Shown here: piece by piece, positions 19,575-28,622 of the stretch
Numbering within the stretch: position 1 is the stretch's first letter
How the letters are laid out: each line of letters starts with the position of its first letter
The notes under the pieces: generated by a model
What the model was told of the DNA's origin: nothing
Databases searched by the model: none
What the model saw: only the letters and a program-made list of their open reading frames with translations
Assembly (NCBI RefSeq): GCF_016900355.1
Contig: NZ_JACJKA010000022.1
Coordinates: 1-59,405 of the forward strand
Length of the DNA: 59,405 nucleotides
Direction of reading: 5' to 3'
Source: Bacteroides mediterraneensis
GTDB lineage: Bacteria > Bacteroidota > Bacteroidia > Bacteroidales > Bacteroidaceae
Program-made: the position numbers and the translations under genes

Positions 19575-20348
19575 CTATCTTCTTCGTATTTTCTTGTAGT
19601 AGTCGGGTACGGCGGTGATACCGAAATTCTCCGGATGGGTAAATAAAATTTTGATGGCCAGTAAGCGGTAGATATAGCGGTTGGTTTCTTCCACCAGTTG
19701 CAGGTCGATGGCTTCTTCCACTTTCTGTTCTTTCAGTTCCGTTCTTATGCGGGCTTGTCCGATGTTGTACGATTGTGCCACGGCCACCCAGTCGTGAAAC
19801 TTGTCGTAGGCGGTACGCAGGTAGCGGCAGGCGGCATGGGTTGATTTTTCCACATCCAGTCGTTCGTCTATTTTCCTTTCTACCCGTAACCCATATTCTT
19901 TGGCCGTTTCTTTCATGAATTGCCATAAGCCGAGGGCACCGACAGGAGAACGGGCTTCCGGGTTCATACCACTTTCAATCACCATCAGGTACTTGAAATC
20001 GTCAGGTATTTGATGTTCCTCCAGAATGGGTTCTACCAGGGGGAAAAAATAAGCAGCTTTTTGTTGTAGGGATTGTGAATAGCGAGACAGAGAAGCCAGT
20101 TCCCTTCTCAGTTTCCGTTTGCGGTCGGAAGGGTCCAAGTTTACCTGTTGTCCGCAAAAAATCAACACATTGGGTTCCAGCAAACTGTCGGCCACCTCGA
20201 TGTGGCTGAGGGCTATATAGGCAGGTGTTCCTTCTATTTCTTCTTCTGGAAGAGAAGGGATGGGTCTCTGGTCGGGCCCTTGTGCATAAATTGTCATTGG
20301 AAGGGCTGGCAACAGACAAACGAACAGGAATATACGCCCCAATTTCAT
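19575..20348 (-). CDS. lytic transglycosylase
   Basis: Periplasmic peptidoglycan-cleaving enzyme of the SLT (goose lysozyme-like) fold, 257 residues, with a signal peptide ending near IYAQ. The catalytic region is IPDDFKYLMVIESGMNPEAR (catalytic Glu in VIESG) followed by GALGLWQFM and SYNIGQARI. No LysM domain is present. The frame runs upstream to a TTG at 20372, but that codon overlaps the -7 box of the promoter at 20370-20377, so the ATG at 20348 is the real start. Confidence 0.92.
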   Translation of the reverse strand: MKLGRIFLFVCLLPALPMTIYAQGPDQRPIPSLPEEEIEGTPAYIALSHIEVADSLLEPNVLIFCGQQVNLDPSDRKRKLRRELASLSRYSQSLQQKAAYFFPLVEPILEEHQIPDDFKYLMVIESGMNPEARSPVGALGLWQFMKETAKEYGLRVERKIDERLDVEKSTHAACRYLRTAYDKFHDWVAVAQSYNIGQARIRTELKEQKVEEAIDLQLVEETNRYIYRLLAIKILFTHPENFGITAVPDYYKKIRRR

Positions 20349-20369
20349 ATTCACCTTTCTTTTTGCTCG

Positions 20370-20377
20370 CAAAGGTA
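20370..20377 (-). promoter_or_regulatory. -7 box of the transglycosylase promoter
   Basis: On the minus strand the bases read TAccTTTG, the consensus -7 box, 22 bases before the ATG at 20348. Its position decides the start, since the upstream TTG of the same frame overlaps it. Confidence 0.65.
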
Positions 20378-20475
20378 ATCTATTTTATAGTAAGGATGTA
20401 CGGTCGCTCCTTTAAAAAAGTTTTTCCGATACGTTGGTGCGAAAACGATGTAAATGTCAGTCTGCATACAAAATG

Positions 20476-20506
20476 TTGTTTTTTTCTGGATTTCTTTTTA
20501 CCTTTG
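20476..20506 (+). promoter_or_regulatory. promoter of the metal efflux operon
   Basis: TTG at 20476-20478 and TAccTTTG at 20499-20506 are 20 bases apart. This is a good Bacteroidetes promoter 20 bases before the His-rich protein gene. No clear operator palindrome was noticed beside it. Confidence 0.7.
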
Positions 20507-20525
20507 CGCCCGTTAGAGAAAGGGA

Positions 20526-20939
20526 ATGAAACATCGTGTAAATGCATATTGCTTGTTGCTTGTCAGTCTGTGGGTGCTGGTAGTAGGCGTTTTTCCCCAT
20601 CACCATCACAACGAAGCGTTCTGTATCCATCCGGACATGGAAACCTGTGCGTCTGTGCATCCCCATGCGGAAGGCGAGGAACGGCATGCCCCCGGTGATG
20701 CCGACAAGCATACCTGCGATATTAGTTGTGTCACTCATTTTTCTTTTTCCACTCCGCACCATTCTCCGGATTTTACACCCGATTATGCGTATTATACCCT
20801 GATTTATCTGTCATCCGTGGGGTTGGAGGCGCCTGTCTCTATGGAATCCACGGAGTTGACTTCCTATTATATAGAAAAACTGCATGCCCGGAGTTTCTCG
20901 GCCGTGCGGAATTTTCGTGCCCCTCCCTTTGCTGCATAA
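20526..20939 (+). CDS. His-rich secreted protein, probably metal-binding
   Basis: A 137-residue protein with a hydrophobic signal segment (residues 8-24) followed at once by HHHH, and further His and Cys residues in the first 80 positions (HPHAEGEERH, DKHTCDISCVTHF). I recall similar short proteins (DUF6769-like) upstream of RND efflux genes in Bacteroidales. It could bind copper or zinc in the periplasm and hand it to the efflux pump. Position as first gene before the CusB-CusA-TolC set supports a metal role; biochemical function is not established. Confidence 0.7.
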   Translation: MKHRVNAYCLLLVSLWVLVVGVFPHHHHNEAFCIHPDMETCASVHPHAEGEERHAPGDADKHTCDISCVTHFSFSTPHHSPDFTPDYAYYTLIYLSSVGLEAPVSMESTELTSYYIEKLHARSFSAVRNFRAPPFAA

Positions 20940-21042
20940 AACAACCCTATTGTAGGGAATAGAGAGTGAGAAGTGTACTTTGCAACCAGCTTGCAGGGTA
21001 CAGACGTTATTTTTGCAGCAAAATTAAAAACACCGTAATTCA

Positions 21043-22197
21043 ATGAAAAACTATATTCTGACAGGGACATTGTGTATGTTCCTATTAGGCGCATGTGGAG
21101 AACATGCCCATGAACATGGTGAAGAGGGACACCACCATGAAGAAGAAATGCATGCCGGAGAAAAAGCCGGCCATTCCGATGAGATTATCTTGACTCCTGA
21201 AAAGGCAAAGGCGGCAGGTGTGGAGGCTGAAGCTGTACATGCGGGAACTTTTCGCAATGTGATTCATACCAGTGGACAGATTCTGGCGGCTCAGGGAGAA
21301 GAAGCTACCGTAGTAGCCGCTTCTTCGGGAGTGGTTTCTTTTTCCCGGAAAGTAGCCGAGGGAATGCAAGTCGGCAAGGGAACAGAATTGCTGAGTGTGT
21401 CGGCCGCCCATATCCAGGATGGCGACCCTGTGCAGAAGGCCAAGGTGGCTTATGAGAAGGCCAAAGAAGAATACGAGCGGGCCCAGAAACTGGTGAGCAG
21501 TCAGATTGTGTCGCAAAAGGATTTTGCCGCTTTGCGTGAAGCCTATGAGAATGCCCGTCTCACTTACGAAGCGTTGAAGCCGAGCCAATCGGGCAAGGGA
21601 GTGTCTGTCAAGTCGCCTATCGGTGGTTTTATCAAGACTTGTCTGGTAAAGGAAGGCGATTATGTGACGGTGGGCCAGCCGTTGATGACGGTGACACAAA
21701 CCCGTCGGTTGGTGCTGAAGGCGGAAGTGTCCGAACGCTATTATGCACAGCTTTCCCAAGTGACTTCTGCCAATTTCCAGACTCCTTATAATAATAAGGT
21801 CTATAGCCTTGAGAATTTGGGAGGCAAATTGCTTTCTTTCGGTAAATCCTCAGGAGATACTTCTTATTACGTACCAGTGACTTTTGAGTTCGACAATCGG
21901 GGCGACATGGTTCCCGGTTCTTTCGTGGAGGTGTATCTCTTGTCGGGCGAACGGAACGGCGTATTGAGCCTTCCGGTATCGGCCTTGACCGAGGAACAGG
22001 GCGTGTATTTCGTCTACTTGAAGTTGGACGAGGAGTGCTATAAAAAGCAGGAAGTCAAATTAGGCGCTTCCGATGGCAGCCGGGTAGAGATTCTTTCCGG
22101 CATAAAAGACGGGGATACGGTAGTGACTCGGGGAGCAATTCATGTCAAACTGGCCTCGGCTTCCAATGCCATCCCGGCGCATACACATAACCATTAA
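21043..22197 (+). CDS. RND efflux periplasmic adaptor (CusB/CzcB type)
   Basis: Membrane fusion protein linking the inner membrane pump to the outer membrane channel. It is a 384-residue lipoprotein (lipobox LLGAC, Cys18) with a His-rich stretch directly after the anchor (HAHEHGEEGHHHEEE) and a final HTHNH, both likely metal ligands. Then come the lipoyl/barrel-sandwich halves, a coiled-coil hairpin (about residues 125-185) and the beta-barrel domain. A separate -7-like TAttTTTG lies at 21008-21015. The RND gene follows after 12 bases. Confidence 0.93.
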   Translation: MKNYILTGTLCMFLLGACGEHAHEHGEEGHHHEEEMHAGEKAGHSDEIILTPEKAKAAGVEAEAVHAGTFRNVIHTSGQILAAQGEEATVVAASSGVVSFSRKVAEGMQVGKGTELLSVSAAHIQDGDPVQKAKVAYEKAKEEYERAQKLVSSQIVSQKDFAALREAYENARLTYEALKPSQSGKGVSVKSPIGGFIKTCLVKEGDYVTVGQPLMTVTQTRRLVLKAEVSERYYAQLSQVTSANFQTPYNNKVYSLENLGGKLLSFGKSSGDTSYYVPVTFEFDNRGDMVPGSFVEVYLLSGERNGVLSLPVSALTEEQGVYFVYLKLDEECYKKQEVKLGASDGSRVEILSGIKDGDTVVTRGAIHVKLASASNAIPAHTHNH

Positions 22198-22209
22198 AGC
22201 GGAGGGGCT

Positions 22210-25200
22210 ATGCTGAACAAGATTATACGATTTTCCTTACAGAATCGTCTGTTGATATTGGTGGCGGCGGTGCTGTTGCTGATAGGAGGTACTTATACGG
22301 CCTTCCATACAGAGGTGGATGTGTTTCCCGACCTGAATGCCCCGACGGTGGTAGTGATGACCGAAGCCAACGGTATGGCGGCCGAGGAAGTGGAGCAATT
22401 AGTGACTTTCCCTATCGAGACGGCCGTGAACGGAGCGACCAATGTACGACGGGTACGTTCTTCGTCCACCACGGGCTTTTCAGTGGTTTGGGTCGAGTTT
22501 GAATGGAATACCGATATCTATCTGGCCCGTCAGATTGTGTCTGAAAAGCTGGCCGCAGTGGGCGAGTCGTTGCCAGACAACGTGGGGAAGCCCACGCTGG
22601 GACCGCAGTCGTCCATCTTGGGCGAATTGCTGATTGTGGGCTTGACGGCCGATTCTACTTCCATGCAGGATTTGCGTACGCTGGCCGACTGGACCATCCG
22701 TCCGCGTCTGTTGTCCACCGGAGGCGTGGCACAGGTCGCCGTATTGGGTGGAGACATCAAGGAATACCAGATTCTGATTCATCCCGACCGGATGCGTCAT
22801 TATGGGGTGACTCTGGGAGAGGTGATGGCCGTATCGCGCAACATGAACCAGAATACCAACGGAGGTGTCATCTATGAATATGGCAACGAGTACATCGTGC
22901 GGGGAGTGCTTTCCACGGACGATGTGCATAAGCTGGGACGAGCGGTCATCAAGACTACGGCAGAGGGAACGCCGGTGACCTTGGAAGACGTGGCCGATGT
23001 GCGTATCGGTTCACAGCAGCCCAAATTGGGAGTGGCTTCCGAAAAAGGAAAACCAGCCGTACTGCTTACGGTAACCAAGCAGCCCAACACGGGTACGATT
23101 GCCTTGACGGAACAATTGGAGAAGGCATTGGCCGATTTGCAGAAGAACCTGCCGAAGGATGTGAAAATCTCTACCGATGTGTTCCGCCAGTCGCGCTTCA
23201 TTGAAAGCTCCATCAGCAACGTACAGGAATCGCTGTATGAAGGCGCCATCTTTGTGGTCATCGTGCTTTTCCTGTTCCTGGCCAATACGCGTACGACGAT
23301 TATTTCGTTGATTACCCTTCCTCTTTCCCTGGTAGTAGCCATTCTGGTATTGCACTACATGGGACTGAGCATCAATACCATGAGTTTGGGAGGTATGGCC
23401 ATTGCCATCGGTTCGCTGGTGGACGATGCCATTGTCGACGTGGAAAACGTGTGGAAGCACCTGCGGGAAAACAAGATGCTCCCTCCGGAAGAACGCAAGC
23501 CGGTACGTGAGGTGGTGTTCAATGCTTCGCGTGAGGTACGTATGCCGATTCTGAACTCCACGCTGATTATCATTGTGAGCTTTATTCCGCTTTTCTTCCT
23601 GACCGGGATGGAAGGTCGTATGCTGGTGCCGCTGGGCATTGCCTTCATCGTGTCTTTGTTTGCTTCCACCGTGGTGGCACTGACCTTGACCCCGGTGTTG
23701 TGCAGTTACCTGCTGGGCGGAAAAACAAAAGGAGACGGCCTGCCGAAAGAAGCCTTCTTGGCGGTATGGCTGAAGAAATATTATGAACGGGCCTTGCTTT
23801 GGTCGCTGGAGCACAAAAAAACGGTGTTGGGAACCACCATTGCCGTGTTCGTGGTAGCTTTGGGTACCTTCTTTACGTTGGGCCACAGCTTCCTGCCGTC
23901 GTTCAACGAAGGCTCGTTTACCATCAACGTCAGCTCCCTGCCGGGTATTTCCTTGGAAGAGTCCGACAAGATTGGGCGTCAGGCCGAGGAAATTCTGCTC
24001 TCCATTCCGGAGATACAGACCGTGGCCCGCAAGACGGGACGTGCGGAACTGGATGAGCATGCGCTGGGCGTGAACGTGTCGGAAATAGAAGCGCCTTTTG
24101 AATTGAAAGACCGTTCGCATGCCGAACTGTTGGCGGATGTCCGTCAGAAACTGTCGGTCATCACGGGGGCCAACATTGAAATCGGACAGCCCATCAGCCA
24201 CCGTATCGATGCCATGTTGAGTGGTACGCAGGCCAGCATTGCTATCAAGCTGTTCGGGGATGACTTGAACCGGATGTTTGCCTTGGGCAATCAGATAAAG
24301 GCGGCCATCAGTGATGTGGAAGGCGTGGCCGACCTGAACGTGGAGCAGCAGATTGAACGTCCGGAACTGAAGATTGTACCCAAGCGGGAGATGCTGGCCA
24401 AGTATGGCATCTCGTTGCCGCAGTTCAGTGAGTTCGTGCAGGTGAATATGGCCGGCGAGGTTGTGTCGCAGGTGTATGAAAAGGGAAAGACCTTCAACCT
24501 GGTGGTGCGTGCGGATGAGGCCGACCGGGGCGAGATGGACCGTGTGAAAGACCTGATGATTGACGATGCGCAGGGGCGGAAGATTCCGTTGTCGTACGTG
24601 GCCGATGTGGTGTCTTCCATGGGACCGAACACCATCAACCGGGAAAACGTGAAACGGAAAATCGTGATTTCAGCCAATACCAGCGGACGTGACCTGCGTA
24701 GCGTGGTGAATGATATCCAGCGTCGGGTGGACGAGAAGATTACGTTGCCAGAAGGTTATCACATTGAATACGGCGGACAGTTTGAAAGCGAACAAGCCGC
24801 CAGCCGTACTTTGCTGCTGACTTCTCTGATGAGTATTGTGGTTATCTTCCTGTTGCTGTACATGCAGTTCCACGATGCCGCCGAGAGCGGAGTGATCTTG
24901 TTGAACCTGCCGCTGGCCTTGATTGGCGGTGTGTTTGCCTTGCTGTTCACTACGGGTGAAGTCAGTATTCCGGCCATCATCGGATTTATCTCCTTGTTCG
25001 GTATTGCCACCCGAAACGGTATGTTGCTGGTCACCCACTACAACCTGTTGCGTGAAGAGCAGCATCTGGATGTGCGCGAAAGTATCGTACACGGTTCGCT
25101 CGACCGTCTGAACCCGATTCTGATGACCGCCCTTTCGTCTGCCCTGGCCCTGATTCCGCTGGCCTTGCGCGGCGATTTGCCAGGCAATGAAATTCAGAGT

Positions 25201-25320
25201 CCGATGGCCAAGGTCATTTTGGGAGGATTGCTGACCTCCACTTTCCTGAATGCCTTTGTCATTCCTATTGTGTATGAGTTAATGAACCGGAAGAAAACGA
25301 CTAAAAGAACAGAAGCATGA
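22210..25320 (+). CDS. heavy-metal efflux RND transporter (CusA/CzcA family)
   Basis: Inner membrane proton-driven pump of 1036 residues with the RND architecture: 12 membrane segments in two halves with large periplasmic loops. The N-terminus FHTEVDVFPDLNAPTVVV and the acidic segment GSLVDDAIVDVENVWKH in membrane segment 4, which relays protons, place it in the heavy-metal efflux (HME) family. Whether it exports Cu/Ag or Zn/Co/Ni is not certain; the methionine clusters of E. coli CusA were not checked. The TolC gene overlaps its stop by four bases. Confidence 0.95.
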   Translation: MLNKIIRFSLQNRLLILVAAVLLLIGGTYTAFHTEVDVFPDLNAPTVVVMTEANGMAAEEVEQLVTFPIETAVNGATNVRRVRSSSTTGFSVVWVEFEWNTDIYLARQIVSEKLAAVGESLPDNVGKPTLGPQSSILGELLIVGLTADSTSMQDLRTLADWTIRPRLLSTGGVAQVAVLGGDIKEYQILIHPDRMRHYGVTLGEVMAVSRNMNQNTNGGVIYEYGNEYIVRGVLSTDDVHKLGRAVIKTTAEGTPVTLEDVADVRIGSQQPKLGVASEKGKPAVLLTVTKQPNTGTIALTEQLEKALADLQKNLPKDVKISTDVFRQSRFIESSISNVQESLYEGAIFVVIVLFLFLANTRTTIISLITLPLSLVVAILVLHYMGLSINTMSLGGMAIAIGSLVDDAIVDVENVWKHLRENKMLPPEERKPVREVVFNASREVRMPILNSTLIIIVSFIPLFFLTGMEGRMLVPLGIAFIVSLFASTVVALTLTPVLCSYLLGGKTKGDGLPKEAFLAVWLKKYYERALLWSLEHKKTVLGTTIAVFVVALGTFFTLGHSFLPSFNEGSFTINVSSLPGISLEESDKIGRQAEEILLSIPEIQTVARKTGRAELDEHALGVNVSEIEAPFELKDRSHAELLADVRQKLSVITGANIEIGQPISHRIDAMLSGTQASIAIKLFGDDLNRMFALGNQIKAAISDVEGVADLNVEQQIERPELKIVPKREMLAKYGISLPQFSEFVQVNMAGEVVSQVYEKGKTFNLVVRADEADRGEMDRVKDLMIDDAQGRKIPLSYVADVVSSMGPNTINRENVKRKIVISANTSGRDLRSVVNDIQRRVDEKITLPEGYHIEYGGQFESEQAASRTLLLTSLMSIVVIFLLLYMQFHDAAESGVILLNLPLALIGGVFALLFTTGEVSIPAIIGFISLFGIATRNGMLLVTHYNLLREEQHLDVRESIVHGSLDRLNPILMTALSSALALIPLALRGDLPGNEIQSPMAKVILGGLLTSTFLNAFVIPIVYELMNRKKTTKRTEA

Positions 25321-26492
25321 AAAAATTTGGATGGATATTGCTGGCAGGCCTGGCTTTTTCCGGCGGGCTGCAGGCGCAGAAAATAGAAGAGGTGCTGCAA
25401 TCCGTGGAGCAGCACAACAAGGCACTTCAGGCCAGTGCGCACAGCATGGAGGCGGCTAAGATGGAAGTGCAGACACGGAATAACCTGGAAGACCCCAGTG
25501 TGGAATACAGTCCGTTTTATGCAAGCAACGTGGACGGCATGGCCAGTTCGGAACTGGTGGTGACGCAGGGATTTGATTTCCCCACGCTGTATGCGGCACG
25601 CAACCGTTCCGGAAAATCGCAGAAAAACGTGTTGGACCGTCAGCAGCAGGTGCTCCGTCGCGACATTCTGCTGCAAGCCAAGAACCTGTGTCTGGACTTG
25701 ATTCGGCTGAATCAGGAACAGCAGTTGCTGGCCGAGCGGATGAAGAACGCCGATGCCTTGTTGCAGTTGTTCGAGAAACGCCTGAAAGAGGGGGATGCCA
25801 ATGCCCTGGAAGTGAATAAAATCAAGATGGAACGCATGAAGGTGCAGACCGAAGTGGCTCAGAACAATGCCGCACACCGTACGGCATTGCAGCAGTTGCT
25901 GGCCATGAATGGTAATATGCCTTTGGATTTTGCGGAAACGGATTATCCCAAGGTAGAGGCTATCCGGGATTATCAGACGTTGTATAACGAAGTGATGCAG
26001 TCGGATGCCGATCTGCAGGTGGCTGAGGCAACAGTTCAGGCCGCTTCGGAAGAAGTGAAGGTAAACAAGCAGAACTGGTTGCCGAAACTGGAAGTGGGCT
26101 ACCGACGGAATACCTCGGTGGGAGAGAAGAGCAACGGTTTTTTGGTAGGAGGCAGTTTTCCTTTGTTTTCCAACCGTAAGAAACTGAAAATTGCCAAGGC
26201 CAAGGCGTTGAGTGCGAACTTGCAGCGCGACAATGCCCGCCTGCAGGTGGAAGCCAAGGTGCAGAGCCAGTTCAACGAGATGCAGCAGTTGCGTGAGGCG
26301 ATGCAGGCCTACGATGTACCTTTGATGCATCAGTCCCTCCGTTTGCTTTACGATGCCGTGACGGCTGGCCAGTTGTCCATCATCGACTTTTATGTGGAGG
26401 CCGACAACGTATATGGCAACCTGCAAAGCTACATGACGTTGGAGAACCAGTACCAGAAGCTCATGGCCGATATCTATAAGAACCGTCTGTAA
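25317..26492 (+). CDS. TolC-family outer membrane efflux protein
   Basis: Outer membrane channel of the tripartite pump. The 391-residue protein has a signal peptide ending at LQAQ and long amphipathic helices rich in Ala, Gln and Leu, typical of the OEP family (for example the repeated AEATVQAAS and AKAKALSANL segments). It is slightly shorter than standard CusC (about 460), as is common for Bacteroidetes HME channels. The ATGA overlap with the pump gene shows tight coupling. Confidence 0.92.
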   Translation: MKKFGWILLAGLAFSGGLQAQKIEEVLQSVEQHNKALQASAHSMEAAKMEVQTRNNLEDPSVEYSPFYASNVDGMASSELVVTQGFDFPTLYAARNRSGKSQKNVLDRQQQVLRRDILLQAKNLCLDLIRLNQEQQLLAERMKNADALLQLFEKRLKEGDANALEVNKIKMERMKVQTEVAQNNAAHRTALQQLLAMNGNMPLDFAETDYPKVEAIRDYQTLYNEVMQSDADLQVAEATVQAASEEVKVNKQNWLPKLEVGYRRNTSVGEKSNGFLVGGSFPLFSNRKKLKIAKAKALSANLQRDNARLQVEAKVQSQFNEMQQLREAMQAYDVPLMHQSLRLLYDAVTAGQLSIIDFYVEADNVYGNLQSYMTLENQYQKLMADIYKNRL

Positions 26493-26511
26493 ATCAGCTG
26501 TAATAAAAAGT

Positions 26512-26543
26512 AAAACCGCCCCTGCGAAGAGGCGGTTTTTTTT
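26512..26543 (+). terminator. terminator of the efflux operon
   Basis: AAAACCGCC pairs with GGCGGTTTT around a 10-base loop and runs into eight T. It lies 20 bases after the TolC stop. Confidence 0.9.
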
Positions 26544-26548
26544 CGATG

Positions 26549-26648
26549 TTTTCTACGTTTCCCGTGGCCGAAACGTAGGTTTTCCACCCGAGAAACATAC
26601 GTTTCCGCGGTGGGAAACGTACGTTTTTCCCGAGGGAAACGTAAAAAA
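26549..26648. repeat. tandem palindrome array B, 22-bp period
   Basis: Five units begin at 26549, 26571, 26593, 26615 and 26637, exactly 22 bases apart. The core is AAACGTACGTTT (perfect in unit 4, one change in unit 3, two in unit 2, only half matching in units 1 and 5). The 10-base spacers are themselves near-palindromic (of the type TTCCCGAGGG), so a dyad centre occurs about every 11 bases. The array fills the gap between the efflux operon terminator and the katA terminator. Function unknown. Confidence 0.75.
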
Positions 26649-26693
26649 GACTCCAGTGTTTCAGGGAAAAGCGGCTGGCCTTTCTCTGAAACA
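26643..26693 (-). terminator. katA terminator
   Basis: On the minus strand TGTTTCAG pairs with CTGAAACA, with an inner GAAA/TTTC extension, followed by CTGGAGTC and a run of six T (26643-26648). It lies 14 bases after the katA stop. Its T-run overlaps the last unit of the 22-bp array. Confidence 0.75.
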
Positions 26694-26706
26694 GCCGGGA
26701 AATCCC

Positions 26707-28167
26707 TTAAATTCTGTCCAGCGGAATGTGAAGGGCCTGAGCCACTCCCTTACCGTAGTTTTCATCTGCCTGCATGCAGTTCCGGATGTGGCGGAGCTTG
26801 ATTTCTTCCGGAATGTCTCCCATGGCTCTGGCCGTATTCTCAAAGAGCACCTGCTGCTGGGCAGGCGTCATCAGGCGGAACAGGGCACGAGGCTGAGAAT
26901 AGTAGTCCGCGTCATCTTCCCGGTAATCCCACTGATAAGCCGCACCATCCAGTTCCAGAGGCGGTTCCTTGTATTCGCCCTGCTGTTGCCATTCTCCGTA
27001 GCTGTTGGGTTCATAGCCCAAGGTTGAACCGTGGTTGCCGTCCACGCGCATCTGTCCGTCGCGGTGATACATGTTCAGGAAAGGACAACGGCTCCGGTTC
27101 ACCGGAATCTGGTGGTGGTTAACCCCCAGACGGTAACGCTGCGTATCGCCGTAAGAGAAGAGACGGCCCTGCAGCATGCGGTCGGGCGAGAAGCTGATAC
27201 CCGGCACCACGTTGGCCGGATTGAAAGCCGCCTGTTCCACGTCGGCAAAATAATTCTCCGGGTTTCGGTTCAGTTCGAGCACGCCCACCTCTATCAGCGG
27301 ATATTCCTTTTGCGACCAGACTTTGGTCAGGTCGAACGGGTTGAACGGACACGCTTTGGCCTGTTCTTCCGTCATCAGCTGGATGTACATCGTCCATTTC
27401 GGGAAGTCGCCTTTTTCAATGCTTTCGTAGAGGTCGCGCTGGTGACTTTCCCGGTCTTTTGCGATAATCGCTTCCGCTTCCGCATCGGTCAGGTTACGGA
27501 TGCCCTGCTGGGTGTGCAGGTGGAATTTGACCCACGTACGTTTTCCTTCCGCATTGATCAGGGAGAACGTATGGCTGCCATAGCCGTACATGTGGCGGTA
27601 CGAAGCCGGAATGCCGCGGTCGCTCATGGTGATGGTCACCTGGTGCAGGGCTTCGGGCAGTGAAGTCCAAAAGTCCCAGTTGTTGCGCGGGCTGCGCATG
27701 TTCGTACGCGGGTCCCGTTTCACCGCGTGGTTCAAGTCGGGGAATTTCAGCGGGTCGCGCAGGAAGAACACTGGCGTGTTGTTGCCCACCAAGTCCCAGT
27801 TTCCTTCTTCGGTATAGAATTTGATGGCGAAGCCACGGATGTCACGTTCCGCATCCGCCGCCCCACGTTCACCGGCCACCGTAGAAAAGCGGACAAACAG
27901 TTCCGTTTCTTTTCCCACCTGTGAGAAGATGGCTGCCTTGGTGTAGGCCGTGATATCGTGCGTGACCGTAAATTTTCCAAACGCTCCCGAGCCTTTGGCG
28001 TGCATGCGCCGTTCGGGAATCACTTCGCGGTCAAAATGTGCCAGTTTTTCGAGAAACCACACATCTTGTAAAAGCATCGGACCTCTTCGTCCTGCGGTAG
28101 CCACATTCTGGTTGTCGGCTACGGGTGCGCCTGAGCCAGTGGTAAGTTTCTTTTTTTTCATAAGCAT
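26707..28167 (-). CDS. katA: catalase (monofunctional, haem)
   Basis: Decomposes hydrogen peroxide in the cytoplasm. The 486-residue length fits the small-subunit clade. Key motifs: [11 protein letters not shown] (active-site His), [32 protein letters not shown] (active-site Asn region), and the proximal haem-ligand segment [20 protein letters not shown] (Tyr ligand in RxxxY). Two ATG codons, 28167 and 28161, are both possible. It starts 34 bases after the flavodoxin remnant, so propeller gene, flavodoxin and katA may be one transcript from the promoter near 29527. Confidence 0.96.
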   Translation of the reverse strand: MLMKKKKLTTGSGAPVADNQNVATAGRRGPMLLQDVWFLEKLAHFDREVIPERRMHAKGSGAFGKFTVTHDITAYTKAAIFSQVGKETELFVRFSTVAGERGAADAERDIRGFAIKFYTEEGNWDLVGNNTPVFFLRDPLKFPDLNHAVKRDPRTNMRSPRNNWDFWTSLPEALHQVTITMSDRGIPASYRHMYGYGSHTFSLINAEGKRTWVKFHLHTQQGIRNLTDAEAEAIIAKDRESHQRDLYESIEKGDFPKWTMYIQLMTEEQAKACPFNPFDLTKVWSQKEYPLIEVGVLELNRNPENYFADVEQAAFNPANVVPGISFSPDRMLQGRLFSYGDTQRYRLGVNHHQIPVNRSRCPFLNMYHRDGQMRVDGNHGSTLGYEPNSYGEWQQQGEYKEPPLELDGAAYQWDYREDDADYYSQPRALFRLMTPAQQQVLFENTARAMGDIPEEIKLRHIRNCMQADENYGKGVAQALHIPLDRI

Positions 28168-28201
28168 TACATTTGTGATTTGAGAATAGATTAAGAAGAA
28201 G

Positions 28202-28622
28202 TTACAAGGTGATAAATTGGTCTAGTATTAGTTTGTCCGTGTCGCTCAGCAAGCCGTTCTTGGATTGTAGGAAAGGTACGGAGGCTTTCCGGAAAATACG
28301 TAAAGTTTTCTTCATGTTCCGGAGCATGCTTCCCGTCCTGAATTTATAGGTGGTAAAAAGCAGCGTGCGATGAGGAGGCACTTCTCCTGCCATTCGTCGG
28401 CTGCAGGCTTTCCATTGCCGGTGCGGGTGCTGTCCGACGACGAAATAACCGCAGGTCCAGCATCCCGACAGCAGGAAATCCGTTTCTGCCAGTTTCTGAG
28501 GGTCGAAATCGGAAATCGCGCACAGGCTGACATCCAGCCCTTTCGACCAGAGATACATTGCAATCTCTCTGGCGAAAAAGGCTGTCTTTCCTTTGTGGCT
28601 ATAATACCACAGTTGCCTTCAT
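28202..28622 (-). pseudogene. flavodoxin-like gene with a frameshift
   Basis: A frame from about 28600 to 28202 encodes flavodoxin-like sequence (YYSHKGKTAFFAREIA, SDFDPQKLAETDFLLSGCW, LFTTYKFRTGSMLRNMKK). The matching start, ATG at 28620-28622 with MKATVV, lies in a different frame, which meets TAG at 28599-28601. The 421-base span needs one base removed or two added near 28603-28608 to read through as about 140 residues. It could be a pseudogene or a sequencing error. The ATG-proximal part overlaps the propeller gene. Confidence 0.7.

Noticed and set aside
25194..26426. Long 410-residue minus-strand open frame
   Set aside because: Shadow of the TolC-family gene; low-complexity His/Leu/Gln composition and no motif.
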